Shown piece by piece: positions 17,574 through 26,633 of a stretch of 64,000 nt of DNA. Both the position numbers and the translations under genes were made by a program. Origin of the DNA: Acidobacteriota bacterium (GTDB lineage: Bacteria; Acidobacteriota; Blastocatellia; Pyrinomonadales; Pyrinomonadaceae). The DNA lies in NCBI GenBank assembly GCA_016718135.1, contig JADKEF010000017.1, forward strand, positions 186,001 through 250,000. The letters are read 5' to 3'. The first letter of the stretch is position 1, and the number at the start of each line of letters is the position of its first letter. The notes below the pieces were generated by a model, which was given only the letters and a program-made list of their open reading frames with translations, searched no databases and was not told the origin of the DNA.

Positions 17574-18869
17574 ATGGCCCAATACGACAATGTTGTTGCG
17601 GTGATCCTCGGCGGCGGAGCCGGATCGCGTTTATTTCCCCTCACCCAAGAACGCTCGAAACCGGCTGTGCCGCTTGGCGGAAAATATCGTCTTATTGACG
17701 TGCCTGTGTCCAACTGCATCAACTCGGGAATATCCCAGATCTTCGTCCTCACGCAGTACAATTCGGCATCGCTCAACCGGCATATCTCGCAAACGTATCG
17801 GTTCTCGAGCTTCTCGACCGGTTTCGTCGAGATACTCGCCGCCGAACAGCGAAAGGACAGCCCGGACTGGTTTCAGGGCACAGCCGACGCGGTGCGTCAA
17901 ATACTGCCGCATTTACGCGACTGGCGCATCGGCAAACTTCTGATCCTATCCGGCGATCATCTCTACCGGATGAATTACGAAAAGTTCTTGAATCGCCATG
18001 AATCGACCAATGCAGATGTGACGATATCAGTCATTCCGTCGCGGCCCGATGAGGCAGAGAGTTTCGGCCTTTTGAAGACGGACAGCATTGGCAAAGTTCT
18101 TGAATTCAAGGAAAAGCCAAAGGGTGAAGCCCTCGAATCAATGCGGGTTGACACTACAAAGTTTGGCCTCACAAGCGAAGAGTCGGAACGACGGCCGTAT
18201 CTCGCATCGATGGGGATCTATGTTTTTGATTACCAGAAACTTATCGAGCTGCTTGCTGCCGACGAATCGGCGGTCGATTTTGGCGGCGAGATAATTCCCT
18301 CCGCGATCAGCAAATACAATGTTCAGGCTCATCTGTTTGACGGATATTGGGAAGACATTGGAACGATCAAGGCGTTTTACGAAGCCAATCTGGACCTTGC
18401 GTCACCATTGCCGAAATTCAATTTCTTTGACGCGTCCGCCCCCATCTACACGCGTAGCCGGTATTTACCGCCGTCGAAACTTCATGAGTGCGACATCGAC
18501 AACTCCTTGGTTTGCGAGGGCTGTATCTTGAACGGTATAAAAGTCCGGAACTCAGTGATCGGGTTGCGTAGCAGGATCGACGCAGGAACTCTGATCGAGG
18601 ATTCAATAGTGATGGGTTCAGACTTCTTTGAGACGATCGGAGCTATCAAAGGCGACCTTGAATCAGGCAAACCACATGTGGGCATCGGGGCGAACTGTGT
18701 TATCAAACGCGCGATCCTCGATAAGAACGTGCGGATCGGCAAGAACGTAAAGTTGATAAATAAGGATCGGGTGGAGAATTTTGACGCTGCCGACGGCTCG
18801 TATTACATTCGCGACGGCCTGATCATTGTTCCGAAGAACGGTACGATCGCCGATGGTACAGAGGTGTAG
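17574..18869 (+). CDS. glgC: Glucose-1-phosphate adenylyltransferase
   Basis: A 431-residue enzyme that makes ADP-glucose from ATP and glucose 1-phosphate, the committed step of glycogen synthesis. The nucleotidyltransferase domain starts AVILGGGAGSRLFPLTQERS and has KPAVPLGGKYRLIDVPVSNC, WFQGTADAVRQ, LSGDHLYRMNY and EKPKGEAL. The C-terminal left-handed beta-helix runs from about residue 300 and carries hexapeptide-type repeats up to PKNGTIADGTEV. The sequence is closest in style to cyanobacterial and plant enzymes. The leader is a heptamer repeat without a ribosome site. Its stop is 1 nt from the stop of the convergent VWFA gene. Confidence 0.96.
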   Translation: MAQYDNVVAVILGGGAGSRLFPLTQERSKPAVPLGGKYRLIDVPVSNCINSGISQIFVLTQYNSASLNRHISQTYRFSSFSTGFVEILAAEQRKDSPDWFQGTADAVRQILPHLRDWRIGKLLILSGDHLYRMNYEKFLNRHESTNADVTISVIPSRPDEAESFGLLKTDSIGKVLEFKEKPKGEALESMRVDTTKFGLTSEESERRPYLASMGIYVFDYQKLIELLAADESAVDFGGEIIPSAISKYNVQAHLFDGYWEDIGTIKAFYEANLDLASPLPKFNFFDASAPIYTRSRYLPPSKLHECDIDNSLVCEGCILNGIKVRNSVIGLRSRIDAGTLIEDSIVMGSDFFETIGAIKGDLESGKPHVGIGANCVIKRAILDKNVRIGKNVKLINKDRVENFDAADGSYYIRDGLIIVPKNGTIADGTEV

Positions 18870-18870
18870 A

Positions 18871-20016
18871 TCACTTGGCCGTCTTTCTTCTGATAAATCC
18901 CTCGCGCGACCGAACAACGAAGCCCTCGCGATCGACTCTTACCTTTACGTTCGTTCGTTTTCCGGCTACGCGGTCCGCATTCGGGTAATAGGCGATGCTG
19001 TAAAATTCACGAAGTTCACTGGCGATCTTTGCATACGCCTCGTTGAGATTACCCAGAGTAGTCGCAGGATAAACGCGTCCGCCGGTATTCTCAGCCAGGC
19101 CGTCGAGGAATTCCTCAGCCTTTTGATACTCGGCCTGGGTGGTGCCCTGGCTGCCCGGCATAGTACCTACGATCTTAGGGATGGAGATGGGAAATGGATC
19201 GGGTGACGCCGTCGGGGCCGAGATCGGAGGCGGCTTAGCAACGGTAGTGCCGTTGCTCATCCTCTGGACATCTGCAAACGTGTCGTATCTTACCGGATAG
19301 ATGATCGCATCCAGTTCGAGCGCGTCGTTCAAATTGTAGGAATCATTGCTCCGTCGGCTAGTCGTATCGACACCATCCGTAAACAGGATCATCGCCTTAC
19401 GGCCGTCGATCTCTCGAAACCGGCTATTGATGACCATATCTACGGCCTCGTACAAACTCGTTCCGGTTGATATCTTAGTACTTTTTATTGCCCGATAGAT
19501 CTCTTTTCGATCTCCTGTTGCCTCGCAAAGGATATGCACCTCTGCGTCGAATGACACGACCATCACCTTGTCCTGCGGACGAAGTTGCTCGATAAAAGCG
19601 ATCGCCGCAGATTGAATCTCAGTGATCTTGAATGTGGTCGAATAACTCATATCGAGAACTAGAGCCACAGTAAACGGCTCGTGCTCGTTGGAAAATAACG
19701 CTACTTCCTGCTCAACCCCATCCTCCAGAACTTTGAAATTCTCCTTGCCGAGGCCGCCGATGAACCGTCCTTTCTTGTCCATCACCCGGACGGGCACCGA
19801 GACAAGCTGCGTGCTGACCTTGATCACCTCGCCATCGTCGACCGGGGCTGATACCTGGAGAACGGGAGTTGGAACGGGAGTTGGTGTGGAGGCTCCGCGC
19901 TGATTCGACTTGCCGTCGGTTGGTGAAGACGGACGACGAGATTGCGCCGAGACGGGCATCGCCGACACGATGGAGATACAAACCAAAACAACAATGACCG
20001 CGAAAATTCGCTTCAT
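18871..20016 (-). CDS. VWFA-related acidobacterial-type exported protein
   Basis: A 381-residue protein. A signal peptide (MKRIFAVIVVLVCISIVSA) ends near residue 26. A Pro/Thr-rich linker leads to a DDGEVIKVSTQLVSVPVRVM strand and then a von Willebrand A domain. The domain has a MIDAS motif (LVLDMSYSTTFK, followed by Thr- and Asp-bearing loops, FTDGVDTTSR). The C-terminus carries a short domain ending RVDREGFVVRSREGF. Such proteins are expanded in Acidobacteriota and are presumed to bind ligands at the cell surface. The open frame extends to 20118, but the ATG at 20016 starts the signal peptide. It is a paralogue of the next gene upstream. Confidence 0.9.
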   Translation of the reverse strand: MKRIFAVIVVLVCISIVSAMPVSAQSRRPSSPTDGKSNQRGASTPTPVPTPVLQVSAPVDDGEVIKVSTQLVSVPVRVMDKKGRFIGGLGKENFKVLEDGVEQEVALFSNEHEPFTVALVLDMSYSTTFKITEIQSAAIAFIEQLRPQDKVMVVSFDAEVHILCEATGDRKEIYRAIKSTKISTGTSLYEAVDMVINSRFREIDGRKAMILFTDGVDTTSRRSNDSYNLNDALELDAIIYPVRYDTFADVQRMSNGTTVAKPPPISAPTASPDPFPISIPKIVGTMPGSQGTTQAEYQKAEEFLDGLAENTGGRVYPATTLGNLNEAYAKIASELREFYSIAYYPNADRVAGKRTNVKVRVDREGFVVRSREGFIRRKTAK

Positions 20017-20094
20017 ATTAGGCAAATGCAATTCTACGATGCGTAAGCGCCCGTGAAAAGATGCCGGGGGAGAAATATGGAAGCACAAAACAAT

Positions 20095-20139
20095 AAAAAA
20101 GGGAGAGGTCCTCAGCATAGCCGATCTCCGTCTCCCCTT
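20095..20139 (-). terminator. Probable terminator of the second VWFA gene
   Basis: On the minus strand a GGGAGA/TCTCCC stem is followed by six T. It lies just after the stop at 20152 and before the paralogous gene, so the two VWFA genes may be separate transcripts. Confidence 0.45.
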
Positions 20140-20151
20140 GGTAATGAGTTC

Positions 20152-21381
20152 TTAACGCCCGGCTATATTCCGGTCAGTCTGTCCGACGATATAGCTTGTC
20201 TTAGCCCGAACAACCACGGTTGGCCGCATCACTCGGATCTTGATCTGCTTGCGTTCGCCTACATTTCCAACTGTTTCTGGATAATAGCCAAGTGAATACT
20301 GGCGTCGGAGTTCTTCGGCAATTCCGGAGAATGCCGCGTCTAGATTATAGATCGAGCTGGCCTCGAAGAATCGGCCGCCGCTGTTTTGGGCAAGGCCTTC
20401 GAGATACTGTTTGCCCTTGGCATATTCCGCTTCACTTGCGTAACCGCCGCCACCGCCACCGCCGCCAATGTTGACGTTACCTCCGGAAAGGATGGCACCG
20501 AGAATATCACCCATCGTTACACGGCCGCCCCGCCTTGGTGGAGGGTAATTTCGTCCGCCGCGACCGCCACCGGCACCGGCACCGCCGCCGCGACCGCCGT
20601 AACCGGAAGTATCGTATCGGATCGGGTAGAAGAGTGCATCGACCTCTTCTGATGCTCGAAGCGTACTTTCCATCGTTGCCCGTCTGGAGGTCGTATCGAC
20701 CGCGTCGGTAAACAGGACCACCGCCTTACGTCCCTGCACACGGCCCAGATGCTGATAGATCGTTTGATCAACGGCCTCATAAAGACTCGTGCCGTCGCCG
20801 AACTGTGCATTGCGAATCGCGTCGCGAAGCTGATTGCGGTTGTTCGTAGGTTCGGTCAACACGTGAACATACTGATCAAAGCTGATCACCATCACCCGGT
20901 CTGACGGCCGGAGCTGATCGACGAACGTAATAGCAGCGTTTTGGATCTCATCGATACGAAACTGGGTCGAAGGGCTTACGTCGATCAGAAGGGCCACGGT
21001 AAATGGCGTTTCAACCGACTGAAAGTAATCGATCTTCTGCTCCACGCCGTTCTCAAAGATCTTAAAGTCCCGCTGCTGCAAACCCGAAATAAATCGGCCG
21101 TCGCGGTCGAGCACTGAGACCGGCATCGTTACGAGGTTGGTCTCGACACGGATGATCTCGTCATCACCACCGTTAGGATCCACAGTTGGTGACGGCTCGG
21201 GACGCTTCGTACCGCCCTGAAGAACAGGCGGGCTGTCCGGCTTAGAACGAACCGTATCATTCTGCAGAACTGGCGGCGGAGGCGTAGTCGCCACACGCGG
21301 TCGGGTTGCGGTATTTGTCTGTCCAAATGCTCCGACTGCGAGCATCCCCAATGTGGTCAAAATGACGAGCGAGTTTTTCAT
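20152..21381 (-). CDS. VWFA-related acidobacterial-type exported protein with Gly-rich insert
   Basis: A 409-residue paralogue of the gene at 18871-20016. It has a signal peptide (LGMLAVGAFGQ) and a Pro-rich linker with two PPVLQ repeats. DDEIIRVETNLVTMPVSVLD follows, then the VWA domain with MIDAS (LLIDVSPSTQFR, FTDAVDTTSR). Unlike its sister, it has a long glycine-rich insert at about residues 258-320 (GGRGGGAGAGGGRGGR, then NIGGGGGGGGYAS) between the VWA core and the conserved closing segment (QYSLGYYPETVG, GERKQIKIRVMRP). The two proteins align through the rest. The insert is coded by GGN-rich DNA at about 20440-20610. Function is unknown; surface or periplasmic binding is inferred. Confidence 0.9.
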   Translation of the reverse strand: MKNSLVILTTLGMLAVGAFGQTNTATRPRVATTPPPPVLQNDTVRSKPDSPPVLQGGTKRPEPSPTVDPNGGDDEIIRVETNLVTMPVSVLDRDGRFISGLQQRDFKIFENGVEQKIDYFQSVETPFTVALLIDVSPSTQFRIDEIQNAAITFVDQLRPSDRVMVISFDQYVHVLTEPTNNRNQLRDAIRNAQFGDGTSLYEAVDQTIYQHLGRVQGRKAVVLFTDAVDTTSRRATMESTLRASEEVDALFYPIRYDTSGYGGRGGGAGAGGGRGGRNYPPPRRGGRVTMGDILGAILSGGNVNIGGGGGGGGYASEAEYAKGKQYLEGLAQNSGGRFFEASSIYNLDAAFSGIAEELRRQYSLGYYPETVGNVGERKQIKIRVMRPTVVVRAKTSYIVGQTDRNIAGR

Positions 21382-21459
21382 CGAGAATTATTCTCCGAGT
21401 CCGAAAGTTACTTTGGGGAAAGCGTCGTTATGATTATAAACTGAGGCCTTTCGTTGCTA

Positions 21460-22578
21460 CTAATTATTTTCAAGAAAGTCGATCGCCAGATCGTGAAAAC
21501 GGCGCCGAACCGAGTTAATATTCACGAACGGCAAAGCATGATCGTGCGTACGGTTCGTCAGGAGAATAAATACGCGTTCCTTAACCGGATCGATCCACAA
21601 ACTCGTCCCCGTAAACCCAAGATGCCCAAAGCTTTCCGGCGACATCTTCGTCCCGGCGGTGGAGTCAGGGGTCGATGCAAGTTGGAAAGCGAACGAGCGA
21701 TGTTCATTCATTCCCTGTGTGAAATTTGTCCGAAAAAGCTTACAAGTCTCTGGCTTCAGGATCTGCGTGTATTCTGGCAAAAATTGTGATGCGATCTTGA
21801 AAACTTCTTCAGCGGTCGAAAACAAGCCTGCGTGCCCCGCGACGCCGCCCATGAAATAGGCGTTTCCATCGTGAACTTCGCCCCAAATGAGATCGCTCCG
21901 AAATGCTACATTTTGTCCAGCTGCCGTCTCGATTTCCCCAGTGAAGCCTAGTTCGATGCACATTCGTCGCTCGAATTCATTACCTTTCTCGCTGGCGGCA
22001 ATTTCCTCACGGTCGAAGCCTCGAGCCAACGGATTAAAGGCCGTTCGTGTGAGCCCAAGCCGGCGAGCCACCTCAAGATCGAACTCGAGGTCGGGACGTA
22101 GTCCTTCGATCATCAATGCCAAGGCGATGAAATTGAGATCGCTGTATTCAACGCTCAACCCGCTAGCTCTCAACCCCTCATTTGCGATCACCGCGGCGAG
22201 ATCAATCGAGGATGCGTGTTCTGCGAGAAGATAAAGAGGTTTCCACGCAGATAGTCCTGATGTGTGAGTAGCGAGATCGCGAATCTTTAGATCGGCAATT
22301 GGCGGATCGTTAAAATAGATATCTATGCGGGAATCGAGACCGAGGTCGCCGTCTTCGATCTGTTCGGCCGCCAACAACCCAGTCACTAGGGGCTTGGTCA
22401 AACTCGCCAGATCATAGATCGTATCCGTCGTCGCCTCGATCAATTCCGGCTCGACGACTGTATAGCCAAGTGCCTCGTGCAGGACGATCTCGCCTTTTTC
22501 GGCAACAAGATACACCGCCGACGGGAAATCGCCGGCGTCGATACGCGAGCTGAGGAATGTTGCTATCTCGTTACGCAC
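21460..22578 (-). CDS. Serine hydrolase, beta-lactamase (class C/PBP4*) family
   Basis: A 372-residue protein of the PF00144 family. The nucleophile motif SxxK is SLTK in YDLASLTKPLVTGLLA. The second motif is YSD in VEYSDLNFIALALMIEG, where Asp replaces the more common Asn. The C-terminal HLGFTGTSLWIDP segment carries the third (HxG/KTG-like) element. No signal peptide is visible, which points to a cytoplasmic esterase or peptidase-like hydrolase rather than a periplasmic beta-lactamase. The substrate cannot be deduced. The start at 22578 gives the expected family N-terminus (FLSSRIDAGDFPSAVYLVAE). Confidence 0.88.
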   Translation of the reverse strand: MRNEIATFLSSRIDAGDFPSAVYLVAEKGEIVLHEALGYTVVEPELIEATTDTIYDLASLTKPLVTGLLAAEQIEDGDLGLDSRIDIYFNDPPIADLKIRDLATHTSGLSAWKPLYLLAEHASSIDLAAVIANEGLRASGLSVEYSDLNFIALALMIEGLRPDLEFDLEVARRLGLTRTAFNPLARGFDREEIAASEKGNEFERRMCIELGFTGEIETAAGQNVAFRSDLIWGEVHDGNAYFMGGVAGHAGLFSTAEEVFKIASQFLPEYTQILKPETCKLFRTNFTQGMNEHRSFAFQLASTPDSTAGTKMSPESFGHLGFTGTSLWIDPVKERVFILLTNRTHDHALPFVNINSVRRRFHDLAIDFLENN

Positions 22579-22656
22579 TTTCTTACCTTAATTGACACGG
22601 CCGCGTGGTGTAAATAGACTTGTGCAATAATTCAACTAACGGAGGTACTTTTTACT

Positions 22657-23034
22657 ATGTCAACAAAAGCCGAATCGGCCGATCTGATAATGAAACTCTA
22701 CGACCTGCGCCGCGAATCAACAATGCGCAAGGCTCGTGACTGGATGTTCACCTTTAATCCGACCAGCGCCGAGGAATATTCGAAGACGATGATGGATCCG
22801 GAGGTAGGTGCTTACCTGCGAATGGTCACATCGTACTGGGACATGGCGGCTACTTTCGTCAATCAAGGAGCGATCGATGCCGATATGTTTAACCAGACAT
22901 CAGGTGAACACATGGTCGTTTTCGCCAAGATCCAGCCATTACTTGCTGACCTGCGGACGATGTGGCAGGCCCCTGAAGCTATGGCCAATCTCGAGAAGGT
23001 CATCATGGATGCCCCCAGACGGGGCCGAGCTTGA
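22657..23034 (+). CDS. DUF4760-like small protein, C-terminus uncertain
   Basis: A 125-residue helical protein. It contains KLYDLRRESTMRKARDWMFT, GAYLRMVTSYWDMAATFVNQ and a CDS-final LEKVIMDAP. The pattern of a short helix, a YWD/F-containing central helix and a terminal bundle resembles DUF4760, which is tentative. A strong ACGGAGG ribosome site precedes the ATG. At the end, the three frames after a run of five C (about 23010) all stop within 70 nt. Two of them continue the protein, so a single-base error may have truncated it. The leader is about 80 nt, divergent from the serine hydrolase. Confidence 0.7.
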   Translation: MSTKAESADLIMKLYDLRRESTMRKARDWMFTFNPTSAEEYSKTMMDPEVGAYLRMVTSYWDMAATFVNQGAIDADMFNQTSGEHMVVFAKIQPLLADLRTMWQAPEAMANLEKVIMDAPRRGRA

Positions 23035-23093
23035 AGAGAATGCAGGACTGGCTTGAGTTCAATGGCCCCTCCTCAAGCTGAAGAAGCCGCTGC

Positions 23094-24092
23094 TTAAACA
23101 TCCAGCCGCCGCCGATGTATCTCGATCTTTTCGAGCACACCGACTGCCAAACTCAACGCACGCCGTCCGTCGACACCTGTGACGGGCGGCGTTTTATCTT
23201 GTTCGATGCAATCCAGAAACGCTGTGATCTCGGCTCGCAGCGGCTCGATGTCGTTGATCTCTAGACGATTTATCGAGATACCCGCAAGCGGATGAGCAGC
23301 CTCGGGATTTAGCGAGGTTACGGACGCGAACTTGGTTGCATAATCCAAAACGACATAAGAATTTGTCTGATAGAAACGCGTCTTTCGGATCTTCTCCGTA
23401 CCGATGCGAGAGGCAGTAATGTTTGCCACGGTGCCGTTCTCAAATTCGATTCGAGCATTCGCCGCATCGACCTTGTCGGAGATCACTGGAATACCAACAG
23501 CACGTATCTCGCTGACCTGCACATCCGGGCCGACGAGCCATTGGATCGCGTCGAGATCGTGGATCATCACATCAAGCACGACATCGACATCTAGGGAACG
23601 ATTGGGGAAAGGGGAAACGCGATGAATCTCAAAATACAGCGGAACGGTAACGTGCGGCTTCAATGCGACCATGGCCGGATTGTAGCGTTCGAGCTGGCCG
23701 ACCATTAGTTTCGCGCCTGACGCCTCTGCGGCGGCGATCATTTTGTCGGCCTCGTCGAGAGTTAGAGCTATCGGTTTCTCGACGAGCACGTGAACTCCCT
23801 TTTCCAAAAAAGCACACGCGATCTCGCAATGTGTTTCGGTCGGAGTTGCGATAGACACAGCATCGATCTTATCGAGAAGATCTCGCCAATCGGTAAAACT
23901 CTCGCAGCTATGCGATGCCGCGATCGACGACGCAGTCTGGGCATCGCTATCACACACGCCAACCATTTCGACGCGGCCCTCTGCGGCCAGCTCCGCGTAA
24001 TTCCGGGCATGATGCCGTCCGAGGCTTCCCACGCCGATCGCGGCGACCTTCAGAATGCGGACTGCGGATTGCGGATTGCGGATTTCTTCCAT
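23094..24092 (-). CDS. Gfo/Idh/MocA family NAD(P)-dependent oxidoreductase
   Basis: A 332-residue protein. The Rossmann nucleotide site is GVGSLGRHHARNYAEL (residues about 20-35) and the family signature EKPIALTLDEADKMI follows. A C-terminal alpha/beta domain contains VVLDVMIHDLDAIQWLVG, with the His-Asp pair typical of sugar dehydrogenases of this family. These enzymes oxidise or epimerise sugars or cyclitols, and the substrate here is unknown. The first 12 codons (EIRNPQSAVRI) are encoded by a 7-bp tandem repeat, so the true start may be downstream. It is divergent from the GT39 gene with 51 nt between starts, suggesting a shared role in cell-surface sugar metabolism. Confidence 0.88.
   Translation of the reverse strand: MEEIRNPQSAVRILKVAAIGVGSLGRHHARNYAELAAEGRVEMVGVCDSDAQTASSIAASHSCESFTDWRDLLDKIDAVSIATPTETHCEIACAFLEKGVHVLVEKPIALTLDEADKMIAAAEASGAKLMVGQLERYNPAMVALKPHVTVPLYFEIHRVSPFPNRSLDVDVVLDVMIHDLDAIQWLVGPDVQVSEIRAVGIPVISDKVDAANARIEFENGTVANITASRIGTEKIRKTRFYQTNSYVVLDYATKFASVTSLNPEAAHPLAGISINRLEINDIEPLRAEITAFLDCIEQDKTPPVTGVDGRRALSLAVGVLEKIEIHRRRLDV
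24057..24084. repeat. 7-bp tandem repeat at the start of a divergent gene pair
   Basis: GCGGACT is followed by three perfect GCGGATT heptamers inside the first codons of the Gfo/Idh gene. A 13-bp inverted copy (AATCCGCAATCCG, 24157-24169) lies within the first codons of the divergent GT39 gene, so the two starts are framed by an inverted repeat. Confidence 0.8.
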
Positions 24093-24143
24093 AACATTAA
24101 GTCTTTCAAGATCTTGTATCCATTTTCCGCCAACGCCGTTTAG

Positions 24144-25637
24144 ATGACAAAGCCCGAATCCGCAATCCGAAGCCCGAAGTCAGCGATTATTGCCATTCTC
24201 GCGGTGTTCACCTACTTTTTCGGGCTCTGGCTTCCCTTTTTCGGCCCCGATGAACCTCGGTACGCTCAGGTCGCCCGCGAGATGTTCGAGCGAGGCGACT
24301 GGGTCACGCCCACGCTCGGTGGATTTCATTGGTTCGAGAAGCCAGCTCTGCTCTATTGGACGCAGATCGCGTCATTCAATGTCTTTGGCGTCAGCGAATT
24401 TGCGGCACGCATTGGTCCGGCCCTGTTCGGGCTGGCAACTGTCGCAGCTCTGTGGTTCATTGGGAAGAGCGTCGTCCAGGGCAACTCGATATTTGCACAA
24501 CGTTTGGCCGTCATCGCAGCCTCGACGCTGGGCATACTCGTGTTTTCGCGTGGAGCAAGCTTCGATATAACGATCACATTTCCGGTTACGGCCGCGATGG
24601 TTTGTTATTTCATTTTCGAGGGACGTTCGGATGAAAAGGGTTCGACCGTTCCATTGGTGCTTTTCTATGTTTTCGTCGGGGTCGCAGTGATCGCCAAGGG
24701 GTTGATCGGCATCGTTTTTCCTTATGCGATCATCGCTTTCTACCACGTCCTACGGAGACGAGTGCCGACCAATCGGCTGATCGTCAGCCTATTCTGGGGA
24801 ACGGCTTTGGCCGTGATTGTCGCTGCCACATGGTATCTGCCAATGTACTGGCGGCACGGTTGGGAGTTCATTGACGAGTTCTTTGTGCAGCACCACTTCC
24901 AGCGGTACACGTCGAATAAATACCAGCACCCGCAGCCTTTCTATTTCTATCTCTGGGTACTGCCGTTGATGACGCTGCCGTGGACGCCTTTCCTTCTTGC
25001 CTCGATCTGGAAAAACGCAAAAGCCGCGATCCAACGATTAAGGGTGCACTCAGAACGCGACTCTTCGCCAATTGCGCAGCTTACAACATTTGCCTTTGCG
25101 TGGATGCTTGTCCCGCTGGTCTTCTTTTCATTCTCAGGCTCTAAACTCCCGGGCTACATTCTCCCGGCCGTTCCGCCCGCGATCATTCTTGCATCGCTTT
25201 ATCTCCACGAACTCGCCGGGAAGAGTCGCCGTTGGGCGACCGCGATCCCGGCTCTGGCATCGGCTGTGTTTCTAGTGGCGATAATGCTGCTTCTGAGTGC
25301 CGTTCCACGTTTCGCAGATGCGGACAGCGTCTCGGGACTAATGAGGTCGGCGCAGGAACGCGGCTATACAGGTGTACCGGTGTATGGCCTGCACACAGTC
25401 GTCCACAGTGCTGAATTTTACGCCGCCGGCCATTTGCTTCGGGAGCCCGACGGCAAGCAAAAAAGGCTTTACAGCCCAGCGGAGGTCGAGGCCGAAATGC
25501 GGCGTGCTGGTGCCGCCCGGTGTCTCGTGCTTGTCCCGCCCGAATATCTCAAGCAATTGACCGAAAGCCCGATCGTCCGCTCGGAAGTGATTCGCAACAA
25601 CGGCGAATGGGTGATCGTAGGAGTAAGTTTGAATTAG
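24144..25637 (+). CDS. GT39/ArnT-like glycosyltransferase
   Basis: A 497-residue integral membrane protein with about 12 predicted helices. The first periplasmic loop carries the catalytic acidic motif FGPDEPRYAQVAREM, and WVTPTLGGFHWFEKPALLYW follows. This is the classical layout of ArnT/PMT-like transferases, which use polyprenyl-phosphate sugars to glycosylate lipid A, other lipids or proteins. The C-terminal periplasmic part (about 395-497) is soluble. The donor and acceptor cannot be told from the sequence. Its N-terminal codons (PESAIRSPKSAI) are built from degenerate heptamers mirrored in the divergent oxidoreductase gene. The stop overlaps the convergent tsaC stop by 4 nt. Confidence 0.88.
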   Translation: MTKPESAIRSPKSAIIAILAVFTYFFGLWLPFFGPDEPRYAQVAREMFERGDWVTPTLGGFHWFEKPALLYWTQIASFNVFGVSEFAARIGPALFGLATVAALWFIGKSVVQGNSIFAQRLAVIAASTLGILVFSRGASFDITITFPVTAAMVCYFIFEGRSDEKGSTVPLVLFYVFVGVAVIAKGLIGIVFPYAIIAFYHVLRRRVPTNRLIVSLFWGTALAVIVAATWYLPMYWRHGWEFIDEFFVQHHFQRYTSNKYQHPQPFYFYLWVLPLMTLPWTPFLLASIWKNAKAAIQRLRVHSERDSSPIAQLTTFAFAWMLVPLVFFSFSGSKLPGYILPAVPPAIILASLYLHELAGKSRRWATAIPALASAVFLVAIMLLLSAVPRFADADSVSGLMRSAQERGYTGVPVYGLHTVVHSAEFYAAGHLLREPDGKQKRLYSPAEVEAEMRRAGAARCLVLVPPEYLKQLTESPIVRSEVIRNNGEWVIVGVSLN

Positions 25638-26575
25638 CCCTCGGCGGCCCTCCGCAAACGATCCATCAACGCCGCTCCAATACCGGTCTCCGGCACCGAT
25701 TCGCAATAGATGGTGCGAATTCCCATACGATCGCATTCGCGGAAGAACTCGAATACTGAATGAGCGTACTCCCCGACCGACGCACACTCTCTGGCAAATT
25801 CGAATGGGTATTCCGCCTTGCCTATGCCGATGAATGCCGAAGATCGCCCATCTGAGATCTCAAATTTCGGATCCGTGATAACGACAGTTGCCGCTGGCGA
25901 GTAATGGCGATGCTTCAATCCCGGACTACGCGGTGAATCGTACCGAACCTGTTTATATTCAATAGTTTCAGGCACCACACTCTGCAATTCAGCCAGCGAG
26001 ACCGCTCCCTGCCTTAGCAGCACTGGCACATCTCCAGTACAATCAACAACCGTCGATTCGAGCCCTATCTCAGTCGGATCGCCTTGGAGAATACAGTCAA
26101 TACGTCTGTCAAGATCCTCTAAAACTGCCTGCCATGTCGTCGGGCTTGGCCGTCCTGAAAGGTTTGCCGACGGCGCGACGACGGGCACTCCGCACGCAGA
26201 GAGAAACTCGTTAGCAAGCAAATATCGGGGCATTCTGACGCCGATCGTATCAAGCCCAGCAGTCGCGATCAGCGGCACGCGTTCCGAGCGAGGCAAAACG
26301 ACCGTCAGCGGCCCCGGAAAAAAAGCGTTAATGAACAAATGAGCATTCGGCGAGATCGACTTGGCCAACTCCGCTATCTGATCGACCGATGCGACGTGTG
26401 CTATCAGCGGATTGTCGGCGGGGCGTTTTTTTGCATCAAATATCTTTGCGACGGCAGCCTCATCGAACACGTTTGCACCTAGCCCATAGACGGTTTCGGT
26501 CGGAAACGCAACAACCCCGCCTCGCCGAATGAATTCAGCCGCTTCGTTGACGTTAGATGTTAGGACCGTTTGCAC
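25634..26575 (-). CDS. tsaC: L-threonylcarbamoyladenylate synthase
   Basis: This enzyme makes threonylcarbamoyl-AMP for the t6A modification of tRNAs that read ANN codons. The YrdC core has RRGGVVAFPTETVYGLGA, IFDAKKRPADNPLIAHV and the SPSAN-like signature as VVAPSANLSGRPSPT. A C-terminal Sua5-type domain follows a linker containing RSPGLKHRHYSPAA, making this the longer Sua5 form of about 313 residues. The open frame runs to 26719, but that would overlap uvrC on the other strand by 86 nt. The GTG at 26575 fits the YrdC start and is preferred. An 8-bp tandem repeat lies just upstream. Confidence 0.88.
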   Translation of the reverse strand: MQTVLTSNVNEAAEFIRRGGVVAFPTETVYGLGANVFDEAAVAKIFDAKKRPADNPLIAHVASVDQIAELAKSISPNAHLFINAFFPGPLTVVLPRSERVPLIATAGLDTIGVRMPRYLLANEFLSACGVPVVAPSANLSGRPSPTTWQAVLEDLDRRIDCILQGDPTEIGLESTVVDCTGDVPVLLRQGAVSLAELQSVVPETIEYKQVRYDSPRSPGLKHRHYSPAATVVITDPKFEISDGRSSAFIGIGKAEYPFEFARECASVGEYAHSVFEFFRECDRMGIRTIYCESVPETGIGAALMDRLRRAAEG

Positions 26576-26589
26576 ATTAGAAGTTTCAC

Positions 26590-26614
26590 GCAAAGCCGCG
26601 AAGAACGCAAAGGT
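26590..26614. repeat. 8-bp tandem repeat between tsaC and uvrC
   Basis: ACGCAAAG, CCGCGAAG and AACGCAAAG lie end to end in the short divergent gap between tsaC and uvrC. The first octamer recurs exactly in the repeat upstream of eno (37013-37052). Confidence 0.6.
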
Positions 26615-26633
26615 TTGAAACGGGAGGACTGAA

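Noticed and set aside
24372..24746. 124-codon ORF opposite the GT39 gene
   Set aside because: It is an antisense shadow of a well-supported membrane protein, with no domain of its own.
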